Part shown: in pieces, positions 36,368 through 46,530 of the stretch
Layout: each line of letters begins with the position of its first letter
How positions within the stretch are numbered: position 1 is the stretch's first letter
Assembly: GCA_025360015.1 (NCBI GenBank)
Contig: JANYCZ010000034.1
Coordinates: forward strand, 45,874 to 109,873
Direction of reading: 5' to 3'
Origin: Verrucomicrobiota bacterium
Lineage (GTDB): Bacteria; Verrucomicrobiota; Verrucomicrobiia; Verrucomicrobiales; Verrucomicrobiaceae
DNA: 64,000 bases
Program-made: the position numbers and the translations under genes
The notes under the pieces: model-generated
Seen by the model: only the letters and a program-made list of their open reading frames with translations
Told to the model about the DNA's origin: nothing
The model's database searches: none

Positions 36368-38068
36368 ATGAAGTCGCTTCTATTTGCCTTTGCTTGCTCT
36401 TCCATGCTCTCCGCTGCCGCCGTGGTGGAATCCGACCTCTGCGTCTATGGCGGCACCAGCGGAGGCGTCGCAGCCGCAGTGCAGGCGGCCCGCATGGGTA
36501 AAACCGTGGTCATCGCCGAGCCCGGCCGCCATCTCGGCGGCATGACCAGCGGTGGCCTCAGCGCCGTGGACATCGGCGATCCTCGCTCCGTCGGCGGCAT
36601 CGCCCGCGAATACTTCACCAAACTCGCAGCAACAGCGGGTGTCACCCTCGCCTGGGACAAAGCATTCGAAAGCAAAGGCGGCGGTCCCGCCACAGGCGGT
36701 GCCTATGCCATCGAGCCCCATAAGGCAGAGCAAGTCTTCAACAACATGGCGCGTGAGGCCAATGTGCAGGTGCATTTGAACGCACGGCTCGCTACAGTGA
36801 AGAAAGACGGCGCACGCATCACCGAACTGGTAACCGAAGACGGCACCGTCTTTCGCGCGAAAGTGTTCATCGACGCCACCTATGAGGGCGATCTGATGGC
36901 GAAAGCAGGCGTGACCTACACGTTGCTACGCGAGGGCAATGCGAAGTATGGCGAGACCTACAATGGCATCCACTACGTGGAGAAATTCATGCCCCACACC
37001 TCATACGCACAGCCCGAAGCCAACGGTCGGCTCAAAGGCGGCCAAGGCGTGTGGGATCGCGATTTCCCTCTCGACCCCTATGTGGTGAAAGGCGATCCCA
37101 AGAGCGGCCTGCTGCCGCTGATCCAGCCTGGCGAGCCAGGAACCCCTGGCGACCCCGCACCCGGTGTGCAGGCCTACTGCTTCCGCCTGTGCCTCACCAC
37201 GAACCCGGCAAACATGATCCCCATCACGCCGCCCTCAGACTACGATCCAAAGCGCTACAAGATCATCGTCCGCTTCATCGAAGCCTGTCTGGCGAATGGC
37301 GACGCCATGGACCTGCGCTGGTTTTCGAAGCACGATATACTGCCAAACGACAAGTGGGACTTCAACACCGCAACCTTCGGCGGCAATCTGCCCGGTGCCT
37401 CCCATGCATGGCCTGAGGCCTCCTATGCGCAGCGCGAGAAGATCGCGAAGCAGCACGAAGACTACCATCGCGGCCTCCTGCACTTCCTTGCCACCGATGC
37501 GCGCGTGCCAGAGCAGGTGCGGAAAGACATGCAGCGCTTCGGTTTGCCCATGGACGAGTTCAGCGACAAATGCGGCTGGCCGCACCAAATCTACATTCGT
37601 GAAGCCCGCCGCATGGTCAGCGATCTCGTATTGACGGAGCATCACACCTTTGGCCGCACTAACGCCGCGAAGCCCATCAGCCTCGGCAGCTACGGCACAG
37701 ACACGCATGAGATTCGTCGCATCGTGAAAGACGGCGTCGTCGTCCGCGAAGGCAAAACCGCAGGCGGCAGAGACGGCGCACCCCCATACGGCATCGGCTA
37801 CGCCGCCATCGTGCCAAAGCAGAGCGAGTGCGACAATCTCCTCGTCACCTTCGCCCTCAGTGCCAGTCATACAGCCTTCAGCAGCATCCGCATGGAGCCC
37901 GTGCTCATGTGTACCAGTCAGAGCGCCGCCACGGCCGCCTGCATGGCTATCGATGACAAAATTCCCGTGCAGCAGGTGGATTATGCCAAGCTCAAAGCAC
38001 GTCTGGAAAGGGACGGGCAGATACTGGAATGGAAGCACCCTGCTTCCAAGCGAAAGACGGCGCATTGA
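36368..38068 (+). CDS. Secreted FAD-dependent oxidoreductase
   Basis: The 566-residue product has a signal peptide (MKSLLFAFACSSMLSAAA) and immediately a Rossmann FAD-binding motif CVYGGTSGGVAAAVQAARMG, then GKTVVIAEPGRHLGGMTSGG, as in the 'FAD_oxidored' family common in PVC and Bacteroidetes glycan loci. IDATYEGDLMAKAGV is another conserved block. The substrate is unknown; related genes sit in polysaccharide loci. ATG 36368 is chosen over TTG 36320, which overlaps the upstream gene. An exported FAD enzyme usually needs Tat or periplasmic loading; no RR motif is seen in the leader. Confidence 0.85.
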   Translation: MKSLLFAFACSSMLSAAAVVESDLCVYGGTSGGVAAAVQAARMGKTVVIAEPGRHLGGMTSGGLSAVDIGDPRSVGGIAREYFTKLAATAGVTLAWDKAFESKGGGPATGGAYAIEPHKAEQVFNNMAREANVQVHLNARLATVKKDGARITELVTEDGTVFRAKVFIDATYEGDLMAKAGVTYTLLREGNAKYGETYNGIHYVEKFMPHTSYAQPEANGRLKGGQGVWDRDFPLDPYVVKGDPKSGLLPLIQPGEPGTPGDPAPGVQAYCFRLCLTTNPANMIPITPPSDYDPKRYKIIVRFIEACLANGDAMDLRWFSKHDILPNDKWDFNTATFGGNLPGASHAWPEASYAQREKIAKQHEDYHRGLLHFLATDARVPEQVRKDMQRFGLPMDEFSDKCGWPHQIYIREARRMVSDLVLTEHHTFGRTNAAKPISLGSYGTDTHEIRRIVKDGVVVREGKTAGGRDGAPPYGIGYAAIVPKQSECDNLLVTFALSASHTAFSSIRMEPVLMCTSQSAATAACMAIDDKIPVQQVDYAKLKARLERDGQILEWKHPASKRKTAH

Positions 38069-38105
38069 GGTGGCGAAACCTCTTGCTGATGCATAAGGGG
38101 CGGGA

Positions 38106-39668
38106 ATGTATGCGTCACGAATGGAACGCGAAAATTTGCCTTTAGATCGCCGCTTGCGGCAGGAAATCTTGTTTGCCCGGGAGCGAGTGTATCGCTTCGG
38201 CCAGCCCACGCCGATGGAGCGTCTCATCCTGCCCGGCTCCGAGCCCAGCCCTGAGATCTGGGTGAAGCGCGAAGATCTCTCCCCCGTGAAATGCTACAAG
38301 TGGCGCGGTGCCTGCAATGCCATGACTGAGCTCACGCTCGAGCAGCGCGCGAAGGGTGTTGTTACTGCTTCTGCGGGCAATCACGCGCAAGGAGTGGCAC
38401 TGGCAGCCAAAACACTCGGCATTCACGCGCGCATATACATGCCGCGCTCCACGCCGAAGGTGAAACAAAACGCCGTGCTGCACCACGGCGGCGAATTCGT
38501 CCGCATCGTGCTATCGGGCGACAGCTATGATGAGGCCGTGACCGCCACGCGTGAAGACGAACGCAGCAGCGGCGCGACCTACGTGCATGCCTATGATGAC
38601 CTTAAGGTCATGGCCGGGCAGGGCACTTTGGCAGATGAAGTCGTGCTCTCCGGGCATGGTCCCTTCGATGCCGCCTACCTGCAGATCGGCGGCGGCGGCA
38701 TGGCCTCGGCGGTTTCCTGCTGGCTCAAAACCTACTGGCCAAATATGGAAGCTGTCGGTGTGGAAGGCGTCGGCCAGGCCTCCATGAAGGCTGCGCTCGC
38801 AGCTGGCAAGCCGGTCGAACTTCACGACCTCGACATCTTCTGCGATGGCACCGCCGTGCGCAAAGCCGGCGCGCTGCCCTTTGGCATCTGCCAGGAGACG
38901 CTGGATCGCGTCAGCACCATCACCAATGCCGAAGTTAGCGCCGCCATTCGGGTGCTGTGGGAGACGCTGCGCTGCGTCTCGGAGCCTTCCGGTGCCATGG
39001 GGCTCGCCGCAGTGCTCAAAGACCGCGCTGCACTCACAGGGAAAAAAGTGCTCATCGTCATCACCGGTGCCAACATCGACTTCCTCCAACTCGGCCTCAT
39101 CGCCCAATCCGAAGGCTCCAGCAACAACGCCTCACGCGCGCTGCGTGTGCGCATTCCTGAGCGGCCCGGTGCCATGCTCGCGCTGCTGGATTCCTGCTTC
39201 GAAGGCCTCAACATCGCCGATTTTCAATACGGCCTGCATCGCCCCGATCAGGCCTGGCCGGTCTTCACCGTCACCGCTGAAAATGCCGCAAAGCTGGCCG
39301 CGCTGCCCGCACGCCTCGAGTCCGGCGGCTATCCTTGGGAAGACCTCACCGGAGCCGTGGATGTCGCCTTCCGCGCCATCCCATTGCGAGGAGATCTGCT
39401 AACTCACCCCGTCTTTCTCCGGCTGGATTTTTATGAGCGCTCGGGCGCGCTGCACGATTTCCTCTCCCGTTTGATCCGTGATCGCGCCAGCCTCTGTTAT
39501 TTCAATTACCGCCAGTCCGGCGAACGTATCGGTCGTGCCTTGATCGGGCTAGATTTTCAAGCCGCTGAGGCTCGCAGCGCCTTTCTCAATGAACTGCCTG
39601 AGCACGGAGAAGGCTATCGCTCCTGCAAGCCGGTGGATGACGACGTGCTGGCGCGCATGACGGCGTAG
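38106..39668 (+). CDS. ilvA: Threonine dehydratase, biosynthetic (IlvA-like)
   Basis: The PLP enzyme deaminates threonine to 2-oxobutanoate, the first step to isoleucine. PLP-binding Lys65 lies in [13 protein letters not shown] (the usual SFK is CYK here); [15 protein letters not shown] and the glycine-rich phosphate cradle [11 protein letters not shown] follow. The catalytic domain (about 1-335) is joined to two ACT-like regulatory modules ([20 protein letters not shown] and [16 protein letters not shown]), which indicates feedback-controlled biosynthetic enzyme rather than a catabolic one. The 520-residue length agrees. It stands between secreted hydrolases with no other amino-acid genes nearby. 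Confidence 0.88.
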   Translation: MYASRMERENLPLDRRLRQEILFARERVYRFGQPTPMERLILPGSEPSPEIWVKREDLSPVKCYKWRGACNAMTELTLEQRAKGVVTASAGNHAQGVALAAKTLGIHARIYMPRSTPKVKQNAVLHHGGEFVRIVLSGDSYDEAVTATREDERSSGATYVHAYDDLKVMAGQGTLADEVVLSGHGPFDAAYLQIGGGGMASAVSCWLKTYWPNMEAVGVEGVGQASMKAALAAGKPVELHDLDIFCDGTAVRKAGALPFGICQETLDRVSTITNAEVSAAIRVLWETLRCVSEPSGAMGLAAVLKDRAALTGKKVLIVITGANIDFLQLGLIAQSEGSSNNASRALRVRIPERPGAMLALLDSCFEGLNIADFQYGLHRPDQAWPVFTVTAENAAKLAALPARLESGGYPWEDLTGAVDVAFRAIPLRGDLLTHPVFLRLDFYERSGALHDFLSRLIRDRASLCYFNYRQSGERIGRALIGLDFQAAEARSAFLNELPEHGEGYRSCKPVDDDVLARMTA

Positions 39669-39682
39669 CGTCTGGAAGGATT

Positions 39683-40438
39683 ATGGCTCAAGTCCGTATG
39701 CAATTGCCCATGACTGTTAAATTTCATCTTCTATCGAGGGCCATTGGCCTGCTCCTGTTCACTGCCAGTCTTCCTCTTCAGGCTGAAGCCCCTGCAGTCG
39801 AAACAGATCAGCGTCTCCATGCCGATGGCAAAAGCTGGAAATACAACAAGGCCGTCATCGCCGATCAAACACGTCCACGCGTGCTTCTCATTGGCGATTC
39901 CATCCTCGGCGGCTACATGAACGGGGTGATCGATGCCATGAAGGGCAAAGCCTATGTGGATGCCTGGATGCATCCGCACGCGCAGTCTGAAAATCTGAAC
40001 AAAATCCTCGCGGAAAATTTGAAGGAGCATGGCCCATACGATGTCGTCCATTTCAACATGGGGCTGCACGGCTGGCAGCCGGGCCGTATTAAAGAAGGCA
40101 CCTTCAAGCCGCTCACGCTCGCCTTCATCGAGGTCATCCACACCCAGCTCCCAAAGGCGAAAATCATCTGGGCCAGCAGCACGCCCGTCACGGTCAAAGG
40201 CAAGCCCGGCGAAGCCGACCCCGTCATCAATCCGGTCATCATCGAGCAAAATCGCATGGCCGCCGAAGTCATGCGGGAAGCCCATGTGCCCATTGACGAC
40301 CTTTATGCACTGCTGGCACCAAAGCTGGATCTCGCACGCGGCGACCAGTTCCATTGGAAGCCCGAGGCCTATCAGATGCTCGCCAAATCGGTGACTGATT
40401 CGCTGCTGCAAAATCTGCCTGCCACAGCTTCGAAGTGA
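39683..40438 (+). CDS. SGNH/GDSL-type hydrolase, probably secreted
   Basis: The 251-residue protein has an N-terminal hydrophobic leader ([18 protein letters not shown]). SGNH blocks are visible: [14 protein letters not shown] (nucleophile Ser), [14 protein letters not shown] (block III Asn), and the C-terminal [13 protein letters not shown] containing the Asp-x-x-His dyad. It is a likely esterase or carbohydrate deacetylase. The initiation codon is uncertain: ATG 39683, 39698 or 39710 all precede the hydrophobic stretch. It starts 14 bases after ilvA but is functionally closer to the upstream esterase genes. Confidence 0.8.
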   Translation: MAQVRMQLPMTVKFHLLSRAIGLLLFTASLPLQAEAPAVETDQRLHADGKSWKYNKAVIADQTRPRVLLIGDSILGGYMNGVIDAMKGKAYVDAWMHPHAQSENLNKILAENLKEHGPYDVVHFNMGLHGWQPGRIKEGTFKPLTLAFIEVIHTQLPKAKIIWASSTPVTVKGKPGEADPVINPVIIEQNRMAAEVMREAHVPIDDLYALLAPKLDLARGDQFHWKPEAYQMLAKSVTDSLLQNLPATASK

Positions 40439-40725
40439 TCGCGGCAGTGTGATGGTTTGCTGAATTGACCAGCAACAACCGGGCTGTCTGACGTCTTGAA
40501 TGGATGCGCCTTCTGACCACCGCTGCACAAGCACGCTTGCCATTTCGTTTCTCTACGCCGCTGACCAGCCACAAACGGCGAGTCTGGCTCAGGATACTTC
40601 CATGCAGGCGTCATTGCCCAGGGGCCGTCAGCAGAATATCACGGGCATCCCACCACCCTCGCCGCCGTCTAGAAAAACGCGCGGTGAAATGTTGATGCTC
40701 CTTTCTAAAGCACGGCTTTGATCCG

Positions 40726-43700
40726 CTATTTCGCCTTGTTTTCCGCCGTCCCATACACGGCCAGTTCATTGAATGACCAGAAGCAGCCCTTGTCAGAACC
40801 CGTCTGCCTGATGCGGACAAAACGGGTCACCATGTGCGCTGGGAAATGAATGCTCGTCATCGCGGAACCCTTGCCCTTCGCTACAGGCGCGGACCACTTC
40901 TCACCGTCGTCACTCACCTGGACCTCATAGTCACGCGGATAATCATCCTTGGAGGCCTGCGAGTCCAAGGTCACGCGGGTCAGGAGCAGCGGCTTGCGCA
41001 TGTCAAACTGGAACCACATGCCGGGACGCTGCGCTGTGCCGCTGGACCAGCGAGACTTCGCATCGCCATCCCACGCACGCTTGGTTTCGTTGTCCTTATG
41101 GGATGCGCTGAAAGCCCAGGTGCTCATCGCATCACGCGACACCGCAAGGAATGGCGCGAGTTCAGCCAGCGTGTAAGGCACGCTCCTGTCTCCCGCCGCG
41201 CGGATTGTTGCCACCTCAGCAGGGATGATGGTTGGCGCAGTGTTGCCAAAGCTGTTGCGGATAAACGTCAGCACCTCAGCCACCCATTGATCATCATTCG
41301 CTTTCATCGGCACCATGGCACCCGCATAGGTCTTGCCATCCACTTCACCCATCAGGCCATGAAGCACGATGCGCACCGCCGCATCGGGGCTGCCCGTGAC
41401 TCGTGACGAACCGGCAAGCGAAGGCGCAAGGTGAATGCCGTCCGAAGTCACGATGCCTTTGCCATCAGGTCCGTGGCACGCAAAGCAGAGCTGCGCGTAG
41501 TGGTCGCTCCCTTTGCGCATCAGCGCCATCCCCACGGGGTCGATCTTGACGCCGATGCCGCTGGGTTTGGCCGGGTCAAACTGCAGGCTCTGCTGCGCCG
41601 AGGCCGTGATGATTTCATTCCATGGGTGAGCCGCTGCCGCCGTCTGAATCGCCACGTGTCCACCCTTGTTCGGCATGTAGCGCAGAGAATTCACCGCCTG
41701 CACCACCACATCTGGGCTGCGGTCTTTGAGCAGTGGCTCCAGTCTGGCCACCACCTCTTTGTCGGACTGCTTCAAATAGGATTCACTGATGCGCACTGCC
41801 GCAGCGCGCACCCGCGCATCGCTGTCACTGAAGGCATCCAGGATCACCTGCCGGTCCGTGGCTCCCAGCCCATCCAGAGTCCACAGCGCATGCGTGCGGC
41901 CAAGTGGTGCATCTCCTTTGCGCGCGAGTTCGATGAGCGCAGGCACCACGCTTTTGTCCCCCTTCAGCACGAGAAGCTTCTGCGCCGTATCACGCCACCA
42001 GCCGTTTGCATGCGAGAGGTGCTTCACCAGTTGCGCCGGCGTCTCCTGCAGCATGCGCGGCTGTTCGCTGGGTTTGAACCCCTCAGGCACGAGGCGGTAG
42101 ATGCGCCCGTGGCCCACATACTTGTCATAGCCTTCGTTCAGGACGGACGTGTGCAAGTATCCGCCCGCAGGTACCCACGCACTTTCTTGAACGATGCCAT
42201 GGTGCAAGTCCACGATGTAAAGGCAGCCATCCGGCCCCGTCGCCGTCCAAATAGGACGAAAGGTCATGTCCGTGGAAGTGATGAATTCATCCCCAGGCGT
42301 GGCATTAGCCAGCACGCGCTTGCCTTCCACATTGTTCACTTTAGCGCGGCGAATCATACGACCCACAGGCTCAGGCAGGATGTAGTCTCCCTGCATCTCA
42401 CCAATGCCACGGAAGATGGACTGCCCGCAGCAGGCCGTGAAGTGGTTCAGTGTCCCCTTGGTATTATGAATGCGCGTCAGCCCGCTCTGCGTATCGAAGG
42501 TCTGCACCCCAGGAAACGTCTCCGCAAATCCCGGCTCCGTTTCATCCGGCAGCGTCAAACTGCCGTAACTCGGGAACTGCTGAAATCCAAACGCCGGGTT
42601 CTCACCACCCGCTGCGGAGCAGAAGAAGCGCCCCTCATCATCCATGGCCAGCCCCCACTGCGAGGTGCGGCCAAAGATTGGGCTCGGCTCCATGCCACTG
42701 CCATCATGCTTGATGCGGAAGCGTCGGGCGAGATTGCCGCTGTAGAGATAATTGTCGATCCCCCACTGCAGTGCGGTGTCCTGGTGCTCCAGATTGTTCT
42801 TGGTCGGCTCGCCGTTATAAAAATCCTTCTTCTCATCCGCGATACCGTCACCATTTCTGTCCCGATAGGTCAGAAACTTTCCCGTGTAAGTCTCTGCGAT
42901 AATGATGCGATCATCCAGCGGCAGCACCATGCGTGGCAGCACGAGCTTGTCCGCAAACGTCGTGACCTTGTCCAGAATGCCGTCGCCATCCGTGTCGGTC
43001 AGCCTGCTCACACGGGAGAGCGGATCGTTCTCCCCGGTGGCCTTGACGTCATGCATGTACGTTCGCATCTCCGCTACATACATGCGTCCATCACCATCCC
43101 AGGTACACATCACCGGATGCACAATGTCAGGCTCCGAGGCCACCAGTTCCAGCCGGTAACCCTTTGGCACCTTGATCCTCGCCATGGCTTCCTCCTTCGT
43201 TAGATCCAGAAGCGGCACCCGTGGGATGCCGCCGGGGAATCGCCTGCTGGTCAATTCCGGCGTCGGAAAATCCGCCGGCACCGGCGTCTCACAGCGGCCG
43301 TTCACCATCCATTCGATGGAGCGAAGCAGCGTCGTCTGAAATCCCACGCAAGCCATCGGCCCCGAATTTTCTCCCACGTGGCCCATCACATTGGTCACCA
43401 CCTTGCCCTTGCCATACGGCACCCACCACAGGATCGGCTCATGCTTCCCGGTGCCGTCATACTTCGCATCATCATACGCGGTGAGGAGGATGTTCATGTT
43501 CTCCGCAGGGCCACGCTGCCCGTGGTAAAGCTCGTCCTTCACATGCTTCCACACCGGTGGCATGCCCTCCGTGATCGGATGCTTCGCATCACGCACGGTG
43601 GCCTGCCACTCCCACTGCTTGCCATGGCCGCAGGGGCGGCCCTTGCCAGCTGGCTCACGAATCACAGCGCCCTTGTCATCCAGGTAAAGGCTCGCGCCAT

Positions 43701-44133
43701 ACATCGTGTGACGCCACAGCATGCCCACCATTTTCTCATACTCCACCCAGCCCGTGAAGCTGTTGTTGGCCGCGTGGACGAGCGCCACCGATCCTCCATC
43801 CGCCACATATTTCTCGAAGGCCGTTTTTACTGCGTCAGGCCACATCTCGCCGTTGTAGTCGAGCACCACGCACTGGTATTTTGCAAACTCCGGTTTCCAC
43901 GCGGTCCACGCCTCCGCAGGCGCACCCTTGGGCGGCGTGTTGGATTCCACCGGAGCGAAGCCGGAGCTGGTCAGCAGCTTCAGGAGGAATTCATTCCCCA
44001 CTTTCCAGTCGTGGTTGTTCTGCCCGCCGACCACGAGCACTGAAATGGGATTGGAAGCTGGAGCAGCATTTGCCAAAGGGGCGAGCACGCATGCAAAGAC
44101 GATCAGCGGAATAAGAATCAAAGTTTTGATCAT
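40726..44133 (-). CDS. PVC-type multi-domain protein: ThuA, membrane-bound dehydrogenase, cytochrome c, discoidin
   Basis: A 1135-residue exported protein. After a signal peptide (MIKTLILIPLIVFACVLA) comes a ThuA-like domain (about 35-285; VLVVGGQNNHDW, VLDYNGEMW, VALVHAANNSF). Next is the PVC-specific propeller dehydrogenase domain (MARIKVPKGYRLELVAS, CTWDGDGRMYVAEMRTY), then HEAT-like helical repeats (about 700-830), a cytochrome c haem site CFACH (residues about 883-887, in CFACHGPDGKG), and a C-terminal discoidin/F5-8-type carbohydrate-binding region (VTRFVRIRQTGSD). Such proteins are abundant in Verrucomicrobia and Planctomycetes and are thought to oxidise sugars and pass electrons to the periplasm. 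ATG 44133 gives the clean signal; 44184 is in frame but adds an unlikely leader. A two-component pair lies just upstream. Confidence 0.88.
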   Translation of the reverse strand: MIKTLILIPLIVFACVLAPLANAAPASNPISVLVVGGQNNHDWKVGNEFLLKLLTSSGFAPVESNTPPKGAPAEAWTAWKPEFAKYQCVVLDYNGEMWPDAVKTAFEKYVADGGSVALVHAANNSFTGWVEYEKMVGMLWRHTMYGASLYLDDKGAVIREPAGKGRPCGHGKQWEWQATVRDAKHPITEGMPPVWKHVKDELYHGQRGPAENMNILLTAYDDAKYDGTGKHEPILWWVPYGKGKVVTNVMGHVGENSGPMACVGFQTTLLRSIEWMVNGRCETPVPADFPTPELTSRRFPGGIPRVPLLDLTKEEAMARIKVPKGYRLELVASEPDIVHPVMCTWDGDGRMYVAEMRTYMHDVKATGENDPLSRVSRLTDTDGDGILDKVTTFADKLVLPRMVLPLDDRIIIAETYTGKFLTYRDRNGDGIADEKKDFYNGEPTKNNLEHQDTALQWGIDNYLYSGNLARRFRIKHDGSGMEPSPIFGRTSQWGLAMDDEGRFFCSAAGGENPAFGFQQFPSYGSLTLPDETEPGFAETFPGVQTFDTQSGLTRIHNTKGTLNHFTACCGQSIFRGIGEMQGDYILPEPVGRMIRRAKVNNVEGKRVLANATPGDEFITSTDMTFRPIWTATGPDGCLYIVDLHHGIVQESAWVPAGGYLHTSVLNEGYDKYVGHGRIYRLVPEGFKPSEQPRMLQETPAQLVKHLSHANGWWRDTAQKLLVLKGDKSVVPALIELARKGDAPLGRTHALWTLDGLGATDRQVILDAFSDSDARVRAAAVRISESYLKQSDKEVVARLEPLLKDRSPDVVVQAVNSLRYMPNKGGHVAIQTAAAAHPWNEIITASAQQSLQFDPAKPSGIGVKIDPVGMALMRKGSDHYAQLCFACHGPDGKGIVTSDGIHLAPSLAGSSRVTGSPDAAVRIVLHGLMGEVDGKTYAGAMVPMKANDDQWVAEVLTFIRNSFGNTAPTIIPAEVATIRAAGDRSVPYTLAELAPFLAVSRDAMSTWAFSASHKDNETKRAWDGDAKSRWSSGTAQRPGMWFQFDMRKPLLLTRVTLDSQASKDDYPRDYEVQVSDDGEKWSAPVAKGKGSAMTSIHFPAHMVTRFVRIRQTGSDKGCFWSFNELAVYGTAENKAK

Positions 44134-44253
44134 AAGAAAAGAGTCAGTGGGAGGCGCCAGCAGTGCGCCCAGACCACGCTGCACGCATTCTCGCAGCCCG
44201 ACAAATACTCCCGCATCCCCTAAAGCGGGGAGAGCCCTCGTGGCGCTTTCCGG

Positions 44254-44883
44254 TCAGGAAAAATGCTTCGCCACCGCCTCGGTGCGGTTCTTCACCTGCA
44301 GTTTGGTGCAGATGTTTTTTACATAGGTCCGCACCGTCTCCGTGCCGATGCCCAGCTTGTCAGCGATCTCCTTGTAGATGTAGCCCGAAGCCAGCAGTTC
44401 GATCACCTCCAGCTCCCTTGGGGAGAGCTTGTTCGTCTCAGCGCTCGGCTTGGCCGGGCTGCAGAAATACTGCACCACACGGCGTGCGATGTGCGCTGAA
44501 AATTGCGATCCTCCGGAGTGCACATCCCGGATCGCCTCAAACAACTTTTCGGGTGGCCCCGATTTGATGAGATACCCGCTGGCACCCGCCTTGAGCGCGC
44601 TGAAGAGACGGTCCGAGTCCTCATAAACCGTGAGCATGATGAACTCCAAATCCGGCAGCTTCTTTTTCAAGGCCGCCACACATTCGATCCCCGACATGCC
44701 TGGAAGCTGGATGTCCATCAAAACCACATCCGGAGGCTGCGCCAAAATGCGGCGCATGGCCTCCTCGCCTGAGATCACCGCGTAGAGGCACTCAATGTCG
44801 CGGGCGCTTTTCAGCACCAGCATGAGCTGCTCGCGCAGCCCCGCATCATCCTCCACGATCACGACGGTCTTCTTGTCCTTCAT
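44254..44883 (-). CDS. NarL/LuxR-family response regulator
   Basis: A 209-residue regulator. The receiver domain (about 1-125) has the acidic pair EDD near residue 11, the phosphoacceptor Asp in DVVLMDIQLPG, the Thr in IMLTVYED and the Lys in YLIKSGPPEK. The C-terminal LuxR helix-turn-helix is LSPRELEVIELLASGYIYKE followed by TVRTYVKNICTKLQVKNRTE. It starts right at the end of the histidine kinase gene (TAG then ATG), so the pair is co-transcribed. The multi-domain dehydrogenase gene lies 120 bases downstream in the same direction and is a plausible target. Confidence 0.93.
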   Translation of the reverse strand: MKDKKTVVIVEDDAGLREQLMLVLKSARDIECLYAVISGEEAMRRILAQPPDVVLMDIQLPGMSGIECVAALKKKLPDLEFIMLTVYEDSDRLFSALKAGASGYLIKSGPPEKLFEAIRDVHSGGSQFSAHIARRVVQYFCSPAKPSAETNKLSPRELEVIELLASGYIYKEIADKLGIGTETVRTYVKNICTKLQVKNRTEAVAKHFS

Positions 44884-46530
44884 CTACGTGATAGAGTGCT
44901 TGGAAAAATGGGGCACCGCAATCTGCACCTCAAAGCAAACCGCAGTTCCCTCAGCTGACGAGCTTTGAATGGAGACCCCGCCTCCCATCGATTCCATGCG
45001 GCGCTGCATGTTCTTCATTCCATTTCCTTGCGGTGCACGCTGCGGATCAAACCCCCGCCCATTGTCCGTGATCGAAATCTTCAAACGCGGGTCCTCGAAC
45101 TCAATGCGCACGACAATCTCCGTCGCTTCCGCATGCTTCACCGCATTATGCAGCGCTTCCTTGACGGCCAGGGTGATGTTGTGGCGCACTTCACTGGTCA
45201 CCGGGCGCTGATCCGGCACCTCGCATGAGTGGATGCGGCAGCGGATCCGTGCCGCTTCGGACAAATTCTGCGTGAGCTGGCAGAGATAGTTCACCAATGC
45301 CTCCAGGTTGTCATGCTCCGGATTCACGGTCCACACCGTCTGGTACAGCGCCGCCACCAGCTCCCGTGCCATGCCGGAGATGCGCTGAAAGCTCTCACGC
45401 GCTGAAGCGCTCTGCGGATCATTCTCCGCCAGCCCGCTCACCAGTGAGATGTGCGTTAGCCTTGCGCCCAGATCGTCATGCAGATCCCGTGCGATGCGCA
45501 GTCGCTCCTGCTCCAGCATGCGCTCCTGCTCCATCTTGGCGAGATGCTGGCGGATGCGCCACTGAATGATGGCGCGACCTCCCAGCCACAGCAGCATCCC
45601 TGCGGCGGCAGATGCGCCGAGCCAGAACCAGACACTTCTCCAAAAGGGCTTTGGCACCTTGATCGCAAATGCCTGCGCAGTGGCCAGCGGCCTGCCCGTG
45701 GCATCCAGTTCTTCGCTCCAGAAAGTGTAAGCACCCGCATTCAACCGCCCATAATTCACATCAAAGCGGTTGCCCATGCCGATGTCATGCATCTCAGACC
45801 ATTCCACGCTGAGCACCTCACCTGGTGCCACGCGCGGTGCCGCAGCGCGCGTCAGACTCCACTCGGCGTGCGCACCCGGATCATCATCCACAATGCAAAA
45901 CGCCTCACCCTCTTTGGTGCGTACCATCTTTGCCATCGAAGGCCGCGTGCCAGTGCGGCCCCAGCTCTTGTTATCTAGCTCATCACCCCTGATTTTCATG
46001 CCTCGAACCACATACACCCCCATGGCTGTTGGCGGTCCGGAAGAAGACACCGCCATCGTCACCGAGACTGCTCCCGCAGGAACTCGCACCGTCTCAAGCC
46101 GCCGTGTGAAGGTGGAGTTCTCAATCGTTCCCCCCCAGCCGCTGCTCGCGCCATCCACAGGAAACAGCCGCTGTCCCACCTGGTCGCCCAGCGCGTCAGC
46201 AAACCGCACCAGCACACACATCTCGCTGGCAATCTGCCGCCATTCCTCATCCACTCCCACCAGTTTGAAGCGCATGCGCCGGCACCCTTCCGGATCTTCT
46301 TGCGCGGACTTTCCGAGGCGGAAACTCACTGTCCGGTGAGAAGCGGGGATGCGAACGTTACCCGTCACTGGAAACACTTTGCCATCCACCAGAAGCTCGG
46401 CAGTCCGATTGGACGGCTCAGCACTCCACACACTGGTCAACGCCAAAGCACACCACCCACAGGTCAGCAGCAGCATGCGCACATGCTGTGTTCGCAGCAC
46501 AAGGCCGGAGCGGGAGTTCGAGAAACGCAT
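44884..46530 (-). CDS. Sensor histidine kinase (HisKA_3 type)
   Basis: The 548-residue kinase has an N-terminal signal/hydrophobic segment, a large extracytoplasmic region (about 40-295), a transmembrane helix (VWFWLGASAAAGMLLWLGG, about 300-318) and a NarX-type core: RIARDLHDDLGARLTHISLV with the phospho-His at about 351, the N box EALHNAVKHAEA and the G1 box DNGRGFDP. The sensor region contains a stretch like an NPCBM carbohydrate-binding domain (VPAGAVSVTMAVSSSGP) and a Y_Y_Y-like segment (LNAGAYTFWSEELDATGRPL), so it may sense an external glycan. ATG 46530 is used; 46626 and 46476 are alternatives. Confidence 0.9.
   Translation of the reverse strand: MRFSNSRSGLVLRTQHVRMLLLTCGWCALALTSVWSAEPSNRTAELLVDGKVFPVTGNVRIPASHRTVSFRLGKSAQEDPEGCRRMRFKLVGVDEEWRQIASEMCVLVRFADALGDQVGQRLFPVDGASSGWGGTIENSTFTRRLETVRVPAGAVSVTMAVSSSGPPTAMGVYVVRGMKIRGDELDNKSWGRTGTRPSMAKMVRTKEGEAFCIVDDDPGAHAEWSLTRAAAPRVAPGEVLSVEWSEMHDIGMGNRFDVNYGRLNAGAYTFWSEELDATGRPLATAQAFAIKVPKPFWRSVWFWLGASAAAGMLLWLGGRAIIQWRIRQHLAKMEQERMLEQERLRIARDLHDDLGARLTHISLVSGLAENDPQSASARESFQRISGMARELVAALYQTVWTVNPEHDNLEALVNYLCQLTQNLSEAARIRCRIHSCEVPDQRPVTSEVRHNITLAVKEALHNAVKHAEATEIVVRIEFEDPRLKISITDNGRGFDPQRAPQGNGMKNMQRRMESMGGGVSIQSSSAEGTAVCFEVQIAVPHFSKHSIT

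Noticed and set aside
41431..43203. 590-codon open frame on the plus strand
   Set aside because: Antisense to the ThuA/dehydrogenase/cytochrome c gene; composition is Arg/His-rich with no domain, and the minus-strand frame has clear motifs.
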